Translations under genes and position numbers: made by a program
Assembly (NCBI RefSeq): GCF_003217575.1
Contig: NZ_QJTC01000018.1
Span: 1-64,000, forward strand
DNA: 64,000 bases
From: Xylophilus ampelinus
Lineage (GTDB): Bacteria > Pseudomonadota > Gammaproteobacteria > Burkholderiales > Burkholderiaceae_C
Reading direction: 5' to 3'
Notes under the pieces: model-generated
Databases searched by the model: none
The model's input: the letters and a program-made list of their open reading frames with translations, nothing else
What the model was told of the DNA's origin: nothing
Part shown: piece by piece, positions 53,963 through 64,000 of the stretch
Layout: each line of letters opens with the position of its first letter
Numbering within the stretch: position 1 is the stretch's first letter

Positions 53963-55402
53963 TCAGTTGTCTTTCTTCTCGTCCTTGCGCTCGACCGTCA
54001 GGGTCTTGCTGGCGACGACGGGCTGGCCCTTGAGGCGATTGAGCGCCTGCGCCAACTGGAAGTCCTTGTCGGTGCCGAATTCCGGCGGACGCGGCGGCGT
54101 CTTGCGGGCCTCGGTCTCGGCTTCGAGGCGCTTGCGGGCTTCCTCTCGGGCCTTCTCGCGGGCTTCGTCCTTCTTCTCTTCGCCCTGGCCGCTGTTGAGG
54201 TGCTTTTCCAGGTCGGCCTCGCGGGTGCGCAGGGCGGCGAACAGGTTGCCTTCCAGCGTCTCGTCGACCATCACGTCCGGCACGATGCCGGTCGCCTGTA
54301 TCGACTTGCCGCTCGGGGTGTAGTAGCGGGCGGTGGTGATCTTCAGGCCGGTGTCGGGGCCGAGCGGACGCACCGTCTGCACCGAGCCCTTGCCGAAGGT
54401 CTGGCTGCCCATGATGGTGGCGCGCTTGTGGTCCTGCAGCGCGCCGGCGACGATCTCGCTGGCCGAGGCCGATCCTTCGTTGACCAGCACCACGATCGGC
54501 ACCGTCTTGATCGCGGCCGGCAGGCTGCGCAGCGGGTCGGGGCCGGAGCGGCGCACGTAGAACTCGGGCGACGCCTTGTAGGTCGACTTGCTCTCGGCCA
54601 ACTGGCCGTTGGTGGTGACCACCGTCACGTCGGCCGGCAGGAAGGCGGCGGACACGGCCACGGCCGAGTCGAGCAGGCCGCCCGGGTCGTTGCGCAGGTC
54701 CAGCACCAGGCCCTTCAGGTTGGGTTCCTGCTTGTAGATCTCGTCGATCTTGGCGACGAAGTCGTCGACCGTGCGGTCCTGGAACTGCGAAAGCCGCAGC
54801 CAGGCGTAGCCCGGCTCGACCACCTTGCCGCGGACCGACTGGGTGCGGATTTCTTCGCGTGTGATGGTGACCGGGAAGGTGCGCGATTCGTCCTTGCGGA
54901 ACATGGTCAGGGTGACCTTGGTGCCGGGCTCGCCGCGCATGCGCTTGACCGCGTCGTTGAGGGCCAGGCCCTTGACGGCCGTCTCGTCGATCTTGGTGAT
55001 CAGGTCGTTGGTCTTGATGCCGGCACGGAAGGCGGGGGAGCCTTCGATCGGCGAGACGACCTTGATCAGGCCGTCTTCCTGCGTGATCTCGATGCCGACG
55101 CCCACGAAGCGGCCCGAGGTGCCTTCGCGGAATTCTTTGAAGGTCTTCTTGTCGAAGTACTGCGAATGCGGATCGAGGCTGGCCACCATGCCGGAGATGG
55201 CGTCGGTGATCAGTTTCTTGTCGTCGACCGGCTCGACGTAGTCGGTCTTGACCATGCCGAAAACCGCAGCCAGCTGCTGCAGTTCCTCGAGCGGCAGGGG
55301 GCTCATGGCACTGCGCGCCACGGTCTGCAGGGACACCGTGGTCAGCGCACCGGCGAACACGCCCACGGAAATCCAGCCAGCGATTCTCAGTTTTTGGCCC
55401 AT
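53963..55402 (-). CDS. ctpA: S41 carboxyl-terminal processing protease (CtpA)
   Basis: 479 residues from ATG 55402. Signal-anchor (IAGWISVGVFAGALTTVSLQTV), a PDZ domain (RFVGVGIEITQEDGLIKVVSPIEGSPA split over that stretch), and the catalytic domain with Ser in NEGSASASEIVAGAL and Lys in SQTFGKGSVQT. A charged C-terminal helix (EEKKDEAREKAREEARKRL) follows. Periplasmic protease that trims lipoproteins and peptidoglycan hydrolases. Downstream of gpmA, same strand. Confidence 0.95.
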   Translation of the reverse strand: MGQKLRIAGWISVGVFAGALTTVSLQTVARSAMSPLPLEELQQLAAVFGMVKTDYVEPVDDKKLITDAISGMVASLDPHSQYFDKKTFKEFREGTSGRFVGVGIEITQEDGLIKVVSPIEGSPAFRAGIKTNDLITKIDETAVKGLALNDAVKRMRGEPGTKVTLTMFRKDESRTFPVTITREEIRTQSVRGKVVEPGYAWLRLSQFQDRTVDDFVAKIDEIYKQEPNLKGLVLDLRNDPGGLLDSAVAVSAAFLPADVTVVTTNGQLAESKSTYKASPEFYVRRSGPDPLRSLPAAIKTVPIVVLVNEGSASASEIVAGALQDHKRATIMGSQTFGKGSVQTVRPLGPDTGLKITTARYYTPSGKSIQATGIVPDVMVDETLEGNLFAALRTREADLEKHLNSGQGEEKKDEAREKAREEARKRLEAETEARKTPPRPPEFGTDKDFQLAQALNRLKGQPVVASKTLTVERKDEKKDN

Positions 55403-55519
55403 ACAACCTTTAGTAAGCCGAATCAATATACACGTTGGAAGCACTTGGGCCGAAAGGGTTCCGTACTTGCCACAGGATGCGCCGGGGACATGCGCCGGCG
55501 GCAGCGGCCCGCTTCCTGA

Positions 55520-56263
55520 TCAGCCCTTGCCCTGGGCGGCCATCGCGGCGGCTGCGCGGGCGGCCGCTTCCGCATCGCCCAGATAGTAATGGCGCAGCGG
55601 CTTCAGGCCCGCATCCAGTTCATACACCAGCGGAATGCCGTTGGGAATGTTGAGCCCGACGATGTCGCTCTCGGACACGTCGTCGAGGTACTTGACCAGC
55701 GCACGGATCGAGTTGCCGTGCGCCGCCACCACGATCCGCTTGCCGGCGCGGATCGCCGGGGCCATCGCCTCGTTCCAGAAGGGCAGGACCCGCTCGACGG
55801 TGTCCTTCAGGCATTCGGTCAGGGGCAGCTGGCCGGGCTGGAGCTTGTCGTAGCGGCGGTCGCCGCTCTCGCCGCGAGGGTCGTTCGGGGCGAGCGGCGG
55901 CGGCGGGGTGTCGTAGCTGCGGCGCCACACCAGCACCTGGGCGTCGCCGTACTGCTTGGCCATGTCGGCCTTGTTCAGGCCCTGCAGGTCGCCGTAGTGG
56001 CGCTCGTTCAGGCGCCAGCTGTGCACCACCGGCAGCCAGGTGCGGTCCATCTCGTCGAGGGTGTGCCACAGGGTGCGGGTGGCGCGCTTGAGCACGCTGG
56101 TGTAGGCCACGTCGAAGTCGTAGCCCTCGGCCTTCAGCAGGCGGCCGGCCTGCTTGGCCTGCTCGACGCCGGTGGGCGTCAGGTCGACGTCGGTCCAGCC
56201 TGTGAAGCGGTTCTCGAGGTTCCAGGTGGATTCGCCGTGGCGGATCAGGACGAGCTTGTACAA
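55520..56263 (-). CDS. gpmA: 2,3-bisphosphoglycerate-dependent phosphoglycerate mutase
   Basis: 247 residues. Interconverts 3- and 2-phosphoglycerate in glycolysis. [18 protein letters not shown] contains the phospho-His (residue 10), [14 protein letters not shown] the substrate loop, and [16 protein letters not shown] the second His. The C-terminal Ala-rich tail ([16 protein letters not shown]) is the mobile end typical of dPGM enzymes. Same strand as ctpA and moeB. Confidence 0.96.
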   Translation of the reverse strand: MYKLVLIRHGESTWNLENRFTGWTDVDLTPTGVEQAKQAGRLLKAEGYDFDVAYTSVLKRATRTLWHTLDEMDRTWLPVVHSWRLNERHYGDLQGLNKADMAKQYGDAQVLVWRRSYDTPPPPLAPNDPRGESGDRRYDKLQPGQLPLTECLKDTVERVLPFWNEAMAPAIRAGKRIVVAAHGNSIRALVKYLDDVSESDIVGLNIPNGIPLVYELDAGLKPLRHYYLGDAEAAARAAAAMAAQGKG

Positions 56264-56380
56264 GGGGTGCCTTTCGGTGGGGTGGGAAGCGCCGGCAGGG
56301 GATTGGCGATGCGCATGCAGCCCGCCATTCTAAAATCGCGGGCCGTGCCTCGCCGACCTTCCGGCATCCCAAGGAACCCT

Positions 56381-56788
56381 GTGAAATTCATCATCGACAA
56401 CTGGTCGCTTTTTCTCATCGCCATCGCCTCGGGTGGCCTGCTGCTGTGGCCGCTGGTCAAGGGCGCCGGTGCCGGCAACCTGACGCCCGCCCGTGCGGTG
56501 CAGCTGATCAACCGCGAGAAGGCTGTGCTGATCGACGTCAGCGAGACCGAAGAGTTCGCCCTTCAGCACGCGGGCGGCGCCAAGAACGTCCCGCTGGCCG
56601 ACCTGGAGACGCGCCTGCCGGCCGTCGTCAAGAACAAGGCGGTTCCGGTGATCCTGGTCTGCCCCACCGGCGGCCGCGCCAACCGGGCGCTGGCCACCGC
56701 CAAAAAACTCGGCTACGAGCAGGCCCAAGTGATGGCGGGCGGGCTCAAGGCGTGGAAAGAAGCTAACCTGCCGGTCGACAAGGCCTGA
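56381..56788 (+). CDS. Membrane-anchored rhodanese
   Basis: 135 residues from GTG 56381 (AAGGAA upstream). N-terminal membrane helix (WSLFLIAIASGGLLLWPLV), then one rhodanese domain: VLIDVSETEEFALQHAGGAKNVPL, and the active-site loop VCPTGGRANRAL with the catalytic Cys. Resembles YibN-type sulfurtransferases, commonly found between gpmA and grxC/secB in proteobacteria. Sulfur donor and acceptor unknown. Divergent from gpmA. Confidence 0.92.
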   Translation: MKFIIDNWSLFLIAIASGGLLLWPLVKGAGAGNLTPARAVQLINREKAVLIDVSETEEFALQHAGGAKNVPLADLETRLPAVVKNKAVPVILVCPTGGRANRALATAKKLGYEQAQVMAGGLKAWKEANLPVDKA

Positions 56789-56836
56789 TTCGCGCGCTCA
56801 GGCGCCAGGCACCTTTACCACCTTCCCGCGAGCCCC

Positions 56837-57103
56837 ATGCAACCTGTCACGATGTACACCACGGCCGTTTGCCCCTACTGCATCCGCGCCAAGCAGATCC
56901 TGAAGTCCAAGGGCGTCGAGGCGATCACCGAGATCCGCATCGACGCCGACCCCGCCGCCCGCAGCGCCATGATGGAGCGCACCGGCCGCCGCACCGTGCC
57001 GCAGATCTACGTGGGCGACACCCACGTGGGCGGCTGCGACGATCTGATCAGCCTCGACGGCCGCGGTGCCCTGGCACCGTTGCTGGCCGGCACGCCCGCC
57101 TGA
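56837..57103 (+). CDS. grxC: Glutaredoxin 3
   Basis: 88 residues with the active site TTAVCPYCIRAKQIL (C-P-Y-C) and the glutathione-binding RRTVPQIYVGDTHVGGCDDL. Reduces disulfides and glutathione mixed disulfides in the cytoplasm. Downstream of the rhodanese by 48 bp and upstream of secB, the conserved grxC-secB-gpsA order. Confidence 0.95.
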   Translation: MQPVTMYTTAVCPYCIRAKQILKSKGVEAITEIRIDADPAARSAMMERTGRRTVPQIYVGDTHVGGCDDLISLDGRGALAPLLAGTPA

Positions 57104-57226
57104 CATCGGCCGCGCCGGGCACGCGCACGGACGCGACCCGGCCGCCAGCGATAATCACCGTCCAGCGCCTGCTGCGGGACCTTCCCCGGCAGGCTTTGTT
57201 TTGACCTTTCGCACCGACTGACCACC

Positions 57227-57700
57227 ATGGCCGAAGCCCCCGAAACCGTCCAGCAGGACCCCGTGTTCCAGATTCAGCGCATCTACCTCAAGGACGTGTC
57301 GCTCGAGCAGCCCAATTCGCCCGCGATCCTGCTGGAGCAGGAGCAGCCCAGCGTCGATATCCAGCTCGGGGTGGACGCGCAGCCGGTGGCCGAAGGCATC
57401 TTCGAGGTGAGCGTCACCGCCACCGTGCAGACCAAGATCAAGGAGAAGACCGTGTTCCTGGTCGAGGCCAAGCAGGCCGGCATCTTCGAAATCCGCAACC
57501 TGCCCGACGACCAGGTCGGCCAGATCCTGGGCATCGCCTGCCCGCAGATCGTCTACCCGTACCTGCGCGGCAACGTGGCCGACATCATCCAGCGCGGCGG
57601 CTTCCCGCCGGTGCACCTGGCCGAGCTCAATTTCCAGTCGATGTACGAGCAGCAGCAGCTCGCCGCCACCGCCGGTGAACAGGGCGGCCTGCCGCAGTAA
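57227..57700 (+). CDS. secB: Protein-export chaperone SecB
   Basis: 157 residues, normal length. [20 protein letters not shown] at the start, [20 protein letters not shown], and [32 protein letters not shown] (in parts [17 protein letters not shown] and [12 protein letters not shown]), which are SecB signatures. Keeps precursors unfolded and delivers them to SecA. Confidence 0.97.
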   Translation: MAEAPETVQQDPVFQIQRIYLKDVSLEQPNSPAILLEQEQPSVDIQLGVDAQPVAEGIFEVSVTATVQTKIKEKTVFLVEAKQAGIFEIRNLPDDQVGQILGIACPQIVYPYLRGNVADIIQRGGFPPVHLAELNFQSMYEQQQLAATAGEQGGLPQ

Positions 57701-57757
57701 GCCGAAGATCTCGCATCGAATCGGGCGCGAGCCGTTATTCGGTATGGACCCGATGCT

Positions 57758-58762
57758 ATGAAAATCGTAGTGATGGGCGCGGGCGCCTGGGGCACGGCGG
57801 TCGCCGTGGCGGCCGCCGGCTCTGCCGAGAACGCCGTCACCCTGTCGGTGCGCGACCCGGTGGCCGCCGCCGCGCTGGTCGCCGACGGCCAGAACCGCCG
57901 CTACCTGCCCGATGTGCCCTTGCCGGCCGCGCTGGCCGTGTGTGCGGGCCCGGCGGCGCCGTTCGTCGCGCAGGCCGACCTGGTGGTGATCGCCACCCCG
58001 ATCGCCGCGCTGCGCGGCATGCTCGCACCGCTGGTCGGCCACGCCGGGCCGGTGGCGTGGCTTTGCAAGGGCTTCGAGCCCGGCCGCGACGGCGCCCCCG
58101 GCCTGCTTCCCCACGAAATCTGCGCCCGGGCGGCACCAGGGTTGCGCGCCGGCGCCCTCAGCGGCCCCAGCTTCGCGCTGGAGGTGGCGCGCGGCCAGCC
58201 GACGGCCCTGGTCGCGGCCAGCGCCGATGCCGGGGTGCGCGCCGCGCTGGTGGACGCCTTCCACGGCCCGGCGCTGCGCGTCTACGCCAACGACGACGTG
58301 CCGGGCGTCGAGGTCGGCGGCGCGGTGAAGAACGTGCTGGCGATCGCGACGGGCCTGTGCGACGGCCTGCAGCTGGGCCTCAACGCCCGTGCCGCCCTGG
58401 TCACCCGCGGCCTGGCCGAGATGACCCGCCTGGGCCTGGCGCTGGGTGCGCGGGCCGACACCTTCATGGGCCTGTCGGGTATGGGCGACCTGGTGCTGAC
58501 CGCCACCGGCAACCTGAGCCGCAACCGCCGCGTCGGCCTGCTGCTGGCCGAGGGCCGCACGCTGCAGCAGGCGGTCGATTCGCTGGGCCATGTGGCCGAA
58601 GGCGTGTACTGCGCCCGCACCGTCGTGCAGCGGGCCCGGGCCGTGGGGGTGGAGATGCCGATCGCCGAGGGCGTGGTCGCGCTGCTCGACGGGCAGGCGC
58701 GGGCCGACGAGGTGGTGGCCGCGCTGATGGGGCGGGGGCCGGCTGACGAGGTGGGCGGCTGA
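57758..58762 (+). CDS. gpsA: NAD(P)H-dependent glycerol-3-phosphate dehydrogenase
   Basis: 334 residues. Cofactor loop [11 protein letters not shown], substrate region [11 protein letters not shown], the catalytic Lys in [14 protein letters not shown], and the [14 protein letters not shown] and [13 protein letters not shown] segments. Makes sn-glycerol-3-phosphate for phospholipid synthesis. Third gene of the grxC-secB-gpsA run. Confidence 0.96.
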   Translation: MKIVVMGAGAWGTAVAVAAAGSAENAVTLSVRDPVAAAALVADGQNRRYLPDVPLPAALAVCAGPAAPFVAQADLVVIATPIAALRGMLAPLVGHAGPVAWLCKGFEPGRDGAPGLLPHEICARAAPGLRAGALSGPSFALEVARGQPTALVAASADAGVRAALVDAFHGPALRVYANDDVPGVEVGGAVKNVLAIATGLCDGLQLGLNARAALVTRGLAEMTRLGLALGARADTFMGLSGMGDLVLTATGNLSRNRRVGLLLAEGRTLQQAVDSLGHVAEGVYCARTVVQRARAVGVEMPIAEGVVALLDGQARADEVVAALMGRGPADEVGG

Positions 58763-58829
58763 GGCTGGCGGCTGAGGCTGGCGGTGGAAGCGCCGTCCAT
58801 GCCCTGTTCATTCACGAACAGGTCCGTAG

Positions 58830-58876
58830 CCGTCATGTGACGCCGGCCACTAGCTATCAAAAAAGTAGCAGACGCA
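58830..58876 (-). repeat. Dispersed TTTGCTAT-type repeat, copy between gpsA and panC
   Basis: On the minus strand TGCTACTTTTTTGATAGCTA, then GTGGCCGGCG, then TGACGGCTACGG. Same architecture as the other copies with a longer T-run. A small tandem duplication TGAGGCTGGCGG lies nearby at 58762-58787. Confidence 0.6.
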
Positions 58877-58935
58877 TCGAATAGGGGTACTCCCAGTTGC
58901 GCTACCCGAGGCGGTCGCCCGGCGCCTTCGCCGGC

Positions 58936-60226
<1,291 letters not shown>

Positions 60227-60230
<4 letters not shown>

Positions 60231-61354
60231 ACACCAGCCCTTCCTGTATCGCGGTCGAATACGAACAGCCCCTGGCGCAGGCCGAAAGCGCCGCCTGCGC
60301 CACCCGCCATGCCTGGGCTCGCGTGCCTCCCGAGCCGGCACCGGCCACGCGCGCCGCGCTGAAAGACCGCATCCGCCGACTGCTGCAGGAAAAGAACGCG
60401 GTCATGGTGTCGCATTACTACGTGCATCCTGACCTGCAGGACCTGGCCGAGGAAACCGGTGGTCTGGTCAGCGATTCGCTCGAAATGGCGCGCTTCGGCC
60501 GCGATCATGCAGCGCAGACGCTGGTCGTCTCGGGCGTGCGCTTCATGGGAGAAACGGCCAAGATACTCTCGCCCGACAAAACCGTTCTGATGCCCGATCT
60601 GGACGCCACCTGCTCGCTCGACCTGGGCTGCCCTGTCGACGCCTTCGGCGCTTTCTGCGATGCGCATCCCGACCGCACCGTGGTCGTCTATGCCAACACC
60701 AGTGCGGCGGTGAAGGCGCGTGCCGACTGGCTCGTCACCTCGGGATGCGCGCTGGAGATCGTGCGCGCGCTGCATGCCGCCGGCCACAGGATCCTGTGGG
60801 CGCCCGATCGGCACCTGGGCGCCTACATCCAGCGCGAGACCGGTGCCGACATGCTGTTCTGGAACGGTGCCTGCGTCGTGCACGACGAGTTCAAGGCTTT
60901 CGAGCTGGAGGCGCTGAAGGCCGAGCATCCCCAGGCCCGGGTGCTGGTGCATCCCGAGAGCCCCGCCGACGTGATCGCCCTGGCCGATGCGGTGGGCTCC
61001 ACCAGCGCGATCCTGAAAGCCGCGCGCGAGATGGAGGCGCGCGAATTCATCGTCGCCACCGACAACGGCATGATGCACAAGCTGCGCGCCCAGAACCCCG
61101 GCAAGACATTTTTCGAGGCGCCCACGGCCGGCAGTGGCGCCACCTGTAAAAGTTGCGCGCACTGCCCCTGGATGGCGATGAACGGTCTGGCCGACCTGGC
61201 CCGGGTGCTGGAGACGGGCGCGAACGCGGTACACGTCGACGCCGCGTTGATCCCCGGGGCGCGCCGGCCGATCGACCGCATGCTGGCCTTCACTGCGGCC
61301 CTGAAAGGCGGGCAGGCCGCGGGTGCGCTGGTGCCGCATATCGGCGCCGCCTGA
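60227..61354 (+). CDS. nadA: Quinolinate synthase
   Basis: 375 residues. Condenses iminoaspartate with dihydroxyacetone phosphate to quinolinate for NAD. The three iron-sulfur Cys are visible: one in [12 protein letters not shown], one in [10 protein letters not shown], and the third in [31 protein letters not shown] and [10 protein letters not shown] are substrate segments. The first ~45 residues are an N-terminal extension common in betaproteobacteria. nadB/nadC are not in the window. Confidence 0.95.
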
Positions 61355-61425
61355 AAGACGCTGTCGCGCGGCCCGGGACCGTCCCCACCGCCCGCCAGCC
61401 TCTCCGAGCAACCGGAATTCGCACG

Positions 61426-61933
61426 ATGAACCCTTCGACCGATCAAGAACTCACAGCGCTGCTGAACGAGACGGAAAGCGACCGCGCCGAACGCAAGGAA
61501 AGCCGGAGCGGCAGCGCACCCGACAAGGACGGCAGGCCATCTGTGCCTTTGCGAACGATCCGCCCAACCATGGGCGACCCGGCGTGCAGTTCGTGGGTGC
61601 CAAGGACGATGGCAACCCCACGGAGACACCTTCGGCGTCACCGATCAACTGTTGTCGACGCCCGCCGACATCAAGACCGAAGGAAAAATCATTCCTCCCC
61701 CCACCATGACCGCGGCCCGGCACAGTTCGAAGGGGCATGACATGGCGGTGGGCACGGTCTGGCCCGCAGACGCGCCGCCTGTGCGCTTCGACGGACGTAT
61801 CTGGATTCGCAGCGGCCCACGCCACGGCCAAGCCACGGTGCAGCACGCGCGCATCCTGAACGAGAAGCGGCGCTATCGGGACCGCGGCTTCGACACCCAT
61901 CCTGTGCATGGATGCGGCCGGGGCCTGTCGTGA
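61426..61933 (+). pseudogene. Truncated, frameshifted AlbA_2/Schlafen-type ATP-binding protein
   Basis: Three frames make one domain: NPSTDQELTALLNETESDRAERKES, then RQAICAFANDPPNHGRPGVQFVGAKDDGNP, then ADIKTEGKIIPPPTM and WPADAPPVRFDGRIWIRSGPR. This is the N-terminal domain of the Schlafen/AlbA_2 group often annotated as ATP-binding transcriptional regulators. Two one-base losses (near 61529 and in CCCC near 61616) separate the frames, and the C-terminal half is missing. The 3' end runs into the pabB gene. Confidence 0.75.
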
Positions 61934-63747
61934 GGGTTGGAAACGTTGTCGCCGGCGTGCCGGAGGTGCATCGGCCGCGTGGTGCGTTGATCGACTTCTC
62001 CGACCCGCGCGACCGCACCGCGCCGCGGCTGCGCCATGCGTTCGGCACGCCGCGCGCCCTCTGGGTCGCGCGTGCGCACGACGAGGTGCGCGGGGTGCTC
62101 GACGCGGTCGAGGCTGCCGCCCGCGGGGGCGCATGGTGCCTGGGTTACCTGCGCTACGAGGCCGCCGGCGCGTTCGACGCCGCGCTGGTCAGCCACGCGG
62201 CCGACGGGCCGCTGGCCTGGTTCGGTGTGTTCGACACGCCCCTGCCGTGGCCGGACGATGCGGCCGCCCTCGCCGCCGACGCGCCCACGATCGACTGGCA
62301 CACGCAGCCGGACCGCCGGGCTTTCGACGGCGCGCTGGCGCAGCTCCACGCGTCCATCGCCGCCGGCGAGTTCTACCAGGTCAACTACACCGCGCAGCGG
62401 GCCGGCCGCCTGGCCGGGGAGGGGGGCGCGGCCGCCGCGCAGGCGCTCTTCGCCGCGCTGCAGCGGGCCCAGCCCGGCGGCTATGCGGCCTGCATCGACA
62501 CCGGCGACGAGCAGGTGCTGTCGGTCTCGCCCGAGCTGTTCTTCGAATGGCGCGGCGGCCGCCTGCTGGCCCGGCCGATGAAGGGCACCGCCCCGCGCGG
62601 CGCCACGCCGGAGGCGGATGCGGCGCAGGCCGCCGCGCTGCGCGCCTCGCCCAAGGAGCGGGCCGAGAACGTGATGGTCGTGGACCTGCTGCGCAACGAT
62701 ATTTCCCGCATCGCCGAGCCGCACAGCGTGCGGGTGCCGTCGCTGTTCCACACCGAGCCGCTGCCGGCGGTCTGGCAGATGACCTCCGACGTCGAGGCCC
62801 GCACCCGCGCCGGCACCACGCTGGCCGATGTATTCGGCGCGCTGTTCCCCTGCGGCTCGATCACCGGCGCGCCCAAGGTGCGGGCGATGCGGGCGATCCG
62901 CGCGCTGGAGCCGGCGCCGCGCGGCGTGTACTGCGGCGCGGTGGGCGTGGTGCGGCCCGACGGAGAGGGCGGCGTCGCGGCCACCTTCAACGTGCCGATC
63001 CGCACGGTGACGCTGCGCGGGCGCTCGGCAACCAGTGGTGTCGGCAGCGGCATCACCTTCGGCTCGCAGGCGCAGGCCGAGTGGGACGAGTGGCGCCACA
63101 AAGGCGCCTTCCTGGTCCGGGCCAGCGCGCCGTTCGATCTGCTCGAAACCCTGGCGCTCGACGGCGGCGTGCTGCGGCACCGGAGCGAGCACCTGGCGCG
63201 GCTCGCGGGCAGCGCGGCGCATTTCGGCCACGCGTGGGATGCCGGCCGCGTCGGTGCCTGCCTGGACGCACTGGCCGCCGCGCATCCGCAGGGCCTGTGG
63301 CGCGCGCGGTTGCTGCTCGACAGCACCGGCACCCCGCGCGCCGAGGCCTGGGCGCTGGTGCCCGCGGCCGGGCCGGTGCTGTTGCGGCTGGCCGACCGGC
63401 CGCTGGAAGAGGCGCACGGCGAGTTCGTGCGGCACAAGACGACCCGGCGCGCGCACTACGACGCCTTCGCGCCGACGGAGGAAGGCGTGTTCGACACGCT
63501 GCTGTGGAACGCCGAGGGCGAGATCACCGAATGCACCCGCGGCAACATCGCCGCGCTGCTGCCGGATGGCCGCTGGATCACGCCGGCGCTGGGCTGCGGG
63601 CTGTTGCCGGGCGTGGGGCGCACGCTGGCCTTGCGGCAGGGGCGGGTCGTGGAGGCAGTACTGCCGCGGGACGCGGTGCCGCAGGTACGGGCCTGGGCTT
63701 TCCTCAACAGCCTGCGGGGGTGGGTGGAGGCGTCGCTGCGGGTGTGA
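61912..63747 (+). CDS. pabB: Aminodeoxychorismate synthase component I fused to aminodeoxychorismate lyase (PabB-PabC)
   Basis: 611 residues from ATG 61912; GTG 61930 is an equally possible start. Residues ~1-420 are the chorismate-binding PabB domain: FYQVNYTAQ, LSVSPELFFEWRGG, ARPMKGTAPRG, MVVDLLRNDISR, and CGSITGAPKVRAM. Residues ~430-611 form a PLP aminotransferase class IV domain: FVRHKTTRRAHYDAF with the PLP Lys, and LLWNAEGEITECTRGNIA. Together they make 4-aminobenzoate for folate in one chain, given a PabA glutaminase. The fusion is common in betaproteobacteria. The start overlaps a pseudogene. Confidence 0.93.
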   Translation: MRPGPVVRVGNVVAGVPEVHRPRGALIDFSDPRDRTAPRLRHAFGTPRALWVARAHDEVRGVLDAVEAAARGGAWCLGYLRYEAAGAFDAALVSHAADGPLAWFGVFDTPLPWPDDAAALAADAPTIDWHTQPDRRAFDGALAQLHASIAAGEFYQVNYTAQRAGRLAGEGGAAAAQALFAALQRAQPGGYAACIDTGDEQVLSVSPELFFEWRGGRLLARPMKGTAPRGATPEADAAQAAALRASPKERAENVMVVDLLRNDISRIAEPHSVRVPSLFHTEPLPAVWQMTSDVEARTRAGTTLADVFGALFPCGSITGAPKVRAMRAIRALEPAPRGVYCGAVGVVRPDGEGGVAATFNVPIRTVTLRGRSATSGVGSGITFGSQAQAEWDEWRHKGAFLVRASAPFDLLETLALDGGVLRHRSEHLARLAGSAAHFGHAWDAGRVGACLDALAAAHPQGLWRARLLLDSTGTPRAEAWALVPAAGPVLLRLADRPLEEAHGEFVRHKTTRRAHYDAFAPTEEGVFDTLLWNAEGEITECTRGNIAALLPDGRWITPALGCGLLPGVGRTLALRQGRVVEAVLPRDAVPQVRAWAFLNSLRGWVEASLRV

Positions 63748-63795
63748 GGGCGTCGCGGTGCGACGGCGCGGCCATGGCGGATCGACCGGCGCCTG

Positions 63796-64000
63796 TCAGG
63801 CCTGCGGCAGCTTTTCCTTGACGTAGGAGTCGCGATCCATGTCGACGACCTCGACGCTCAGCTGGACCATCATGCCGGCCGGGCGCGGGGTGCGGGCGCG
63901 CAGGACGACGGCGATGCGCTCGGCCAGGGCCTTCTTGGCCTCGGGCGTGCGGCCGGCCAGCAGGCGAAGCTGCGCATGCACGAAGCCGCAGGCGCCGCCG
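63796..64000 (-). CDS. 5-carboxymethyl-2-hydroxymuconate isomerase-like protein, partial
   Basis: Only the C-terminal ~67 residues are in the window; the gene continues off the right edge. GFVHAQLRLLAGRTPEAKKA, then VQLSVEVVDMDRDSYVKEKL match the C-terminal half of CHMI (HpaF), a tautomerase-fold enzyme of homoprotocatechuate breakdown. Small members of the family also occur outside that pathway. Convergent with the pabB gene. Confidence 0.75.
   Translation of the reverse strand, partial: GGACGFVHAQLRLLAGRTPEAKKALAERIAVVLRARTPRPAGMMVQLSVEVVDMDRDSYVKEKLPQA

Noticed and set aside
57740-57775. Another copy of the dispersed TTTGCTAT repeat at the gpsA start
   Set aside because: Only TGCTATGAAAATCGTAG matches, and these bases encode the conserved MKIVVMGAG start; the rest of the repeat is absent.

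Overview
The window is high-GC DNA of a betaproteobacterium, most likely Burkholderiales/Comamonadaceae. This rests on the two tandem Bug-type (tripartite tricarboxylate) binding proteins, the cox cluster layout (subunit II with a fused cytochrome c, a 37-aa assembly protein, DUF2970, DUF2909), a DUF1841 gene, a PabB-PabC fusion and a dispersed TTTGCTAT...ATAGCT repeat. No species can be named from the sequence.

Left part (1-8100): the end of an integrated phage or phage-satellite element (DUF927 ATPase, a stand-alone scaffold-like protein, small head-region-like proteins). An iteron and DnaA-box cluster that looks like a replication origin follows, and the element stops at the 3' exon of a tRNA-Arg(CCU) gene. 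That tRNA gene is split by a 230-nt group I intron. A second group I intron (278 nt) splits tRNA-Ile(CAU) 2.7 kb away. Both sit directly after U36 and carry conserved core blocks like the known Azoarcus tRNA-Ile intron. Between them lie an intact tRNA-Arg(ACG), a frameshifted chemoreceptor gene and an HTH regulator broken by a TGA.

8100-19600: a drug-efflux gene with an internal deletion, DUF1841, then a beta-ketoadipate block (divergent IclR regulator, pcaIJFD, an SDR and two Bug receptors), a PNPOx-like stress protein, a RutE-like nitroreductase, an orphan ParA ATPase and a MaoC hydratase. 19600-24240 is an accessory island of remnants: the tail of a D12 adenine methylase, a decayed serine recombinase, an AT-rich stretch with an acyltransferase and a secreted protein (both frameshifted), and an IS5-family transposase remnant.

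24240-43420 is core genome: trmL, comF, a methyltransferase, the aa3/caa3 oxidase structural and assembly genes (ctaC, ctaD, ctaG, ctaE, surf1, an Sco-like protein, ctaA, ctaB, sco1), rpoH under a promoter overlapped by a CIRCE operator, ftsY, a paired active/inactive M16 peptidase, rsmD and coaD. 43440-50150 is a stress and envelope cluster (metallopeptidase, BON lipoprotein, ferritin-like protein, YqjE/YqjD-type proteins, DUF1328, a CHASE3 histidine kinase and two response regulators). 50390-64000 holds a lipocalin, AsmA-like protein, moeB, ctpA, gpmA, a rhodanese, grxC, secB, gpsA, panC, nadA, a broken AlbA/Schlafen-type gene, pabB-pabC and the edge of a CHMI isomerase gene.

Several genes are interrupted by apparent single-base losses, mostly in short homopolymers. 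This raises the question of assembly error for those genes, whereas the TGA and TAG nonsense codons and the large deletion look genuine.
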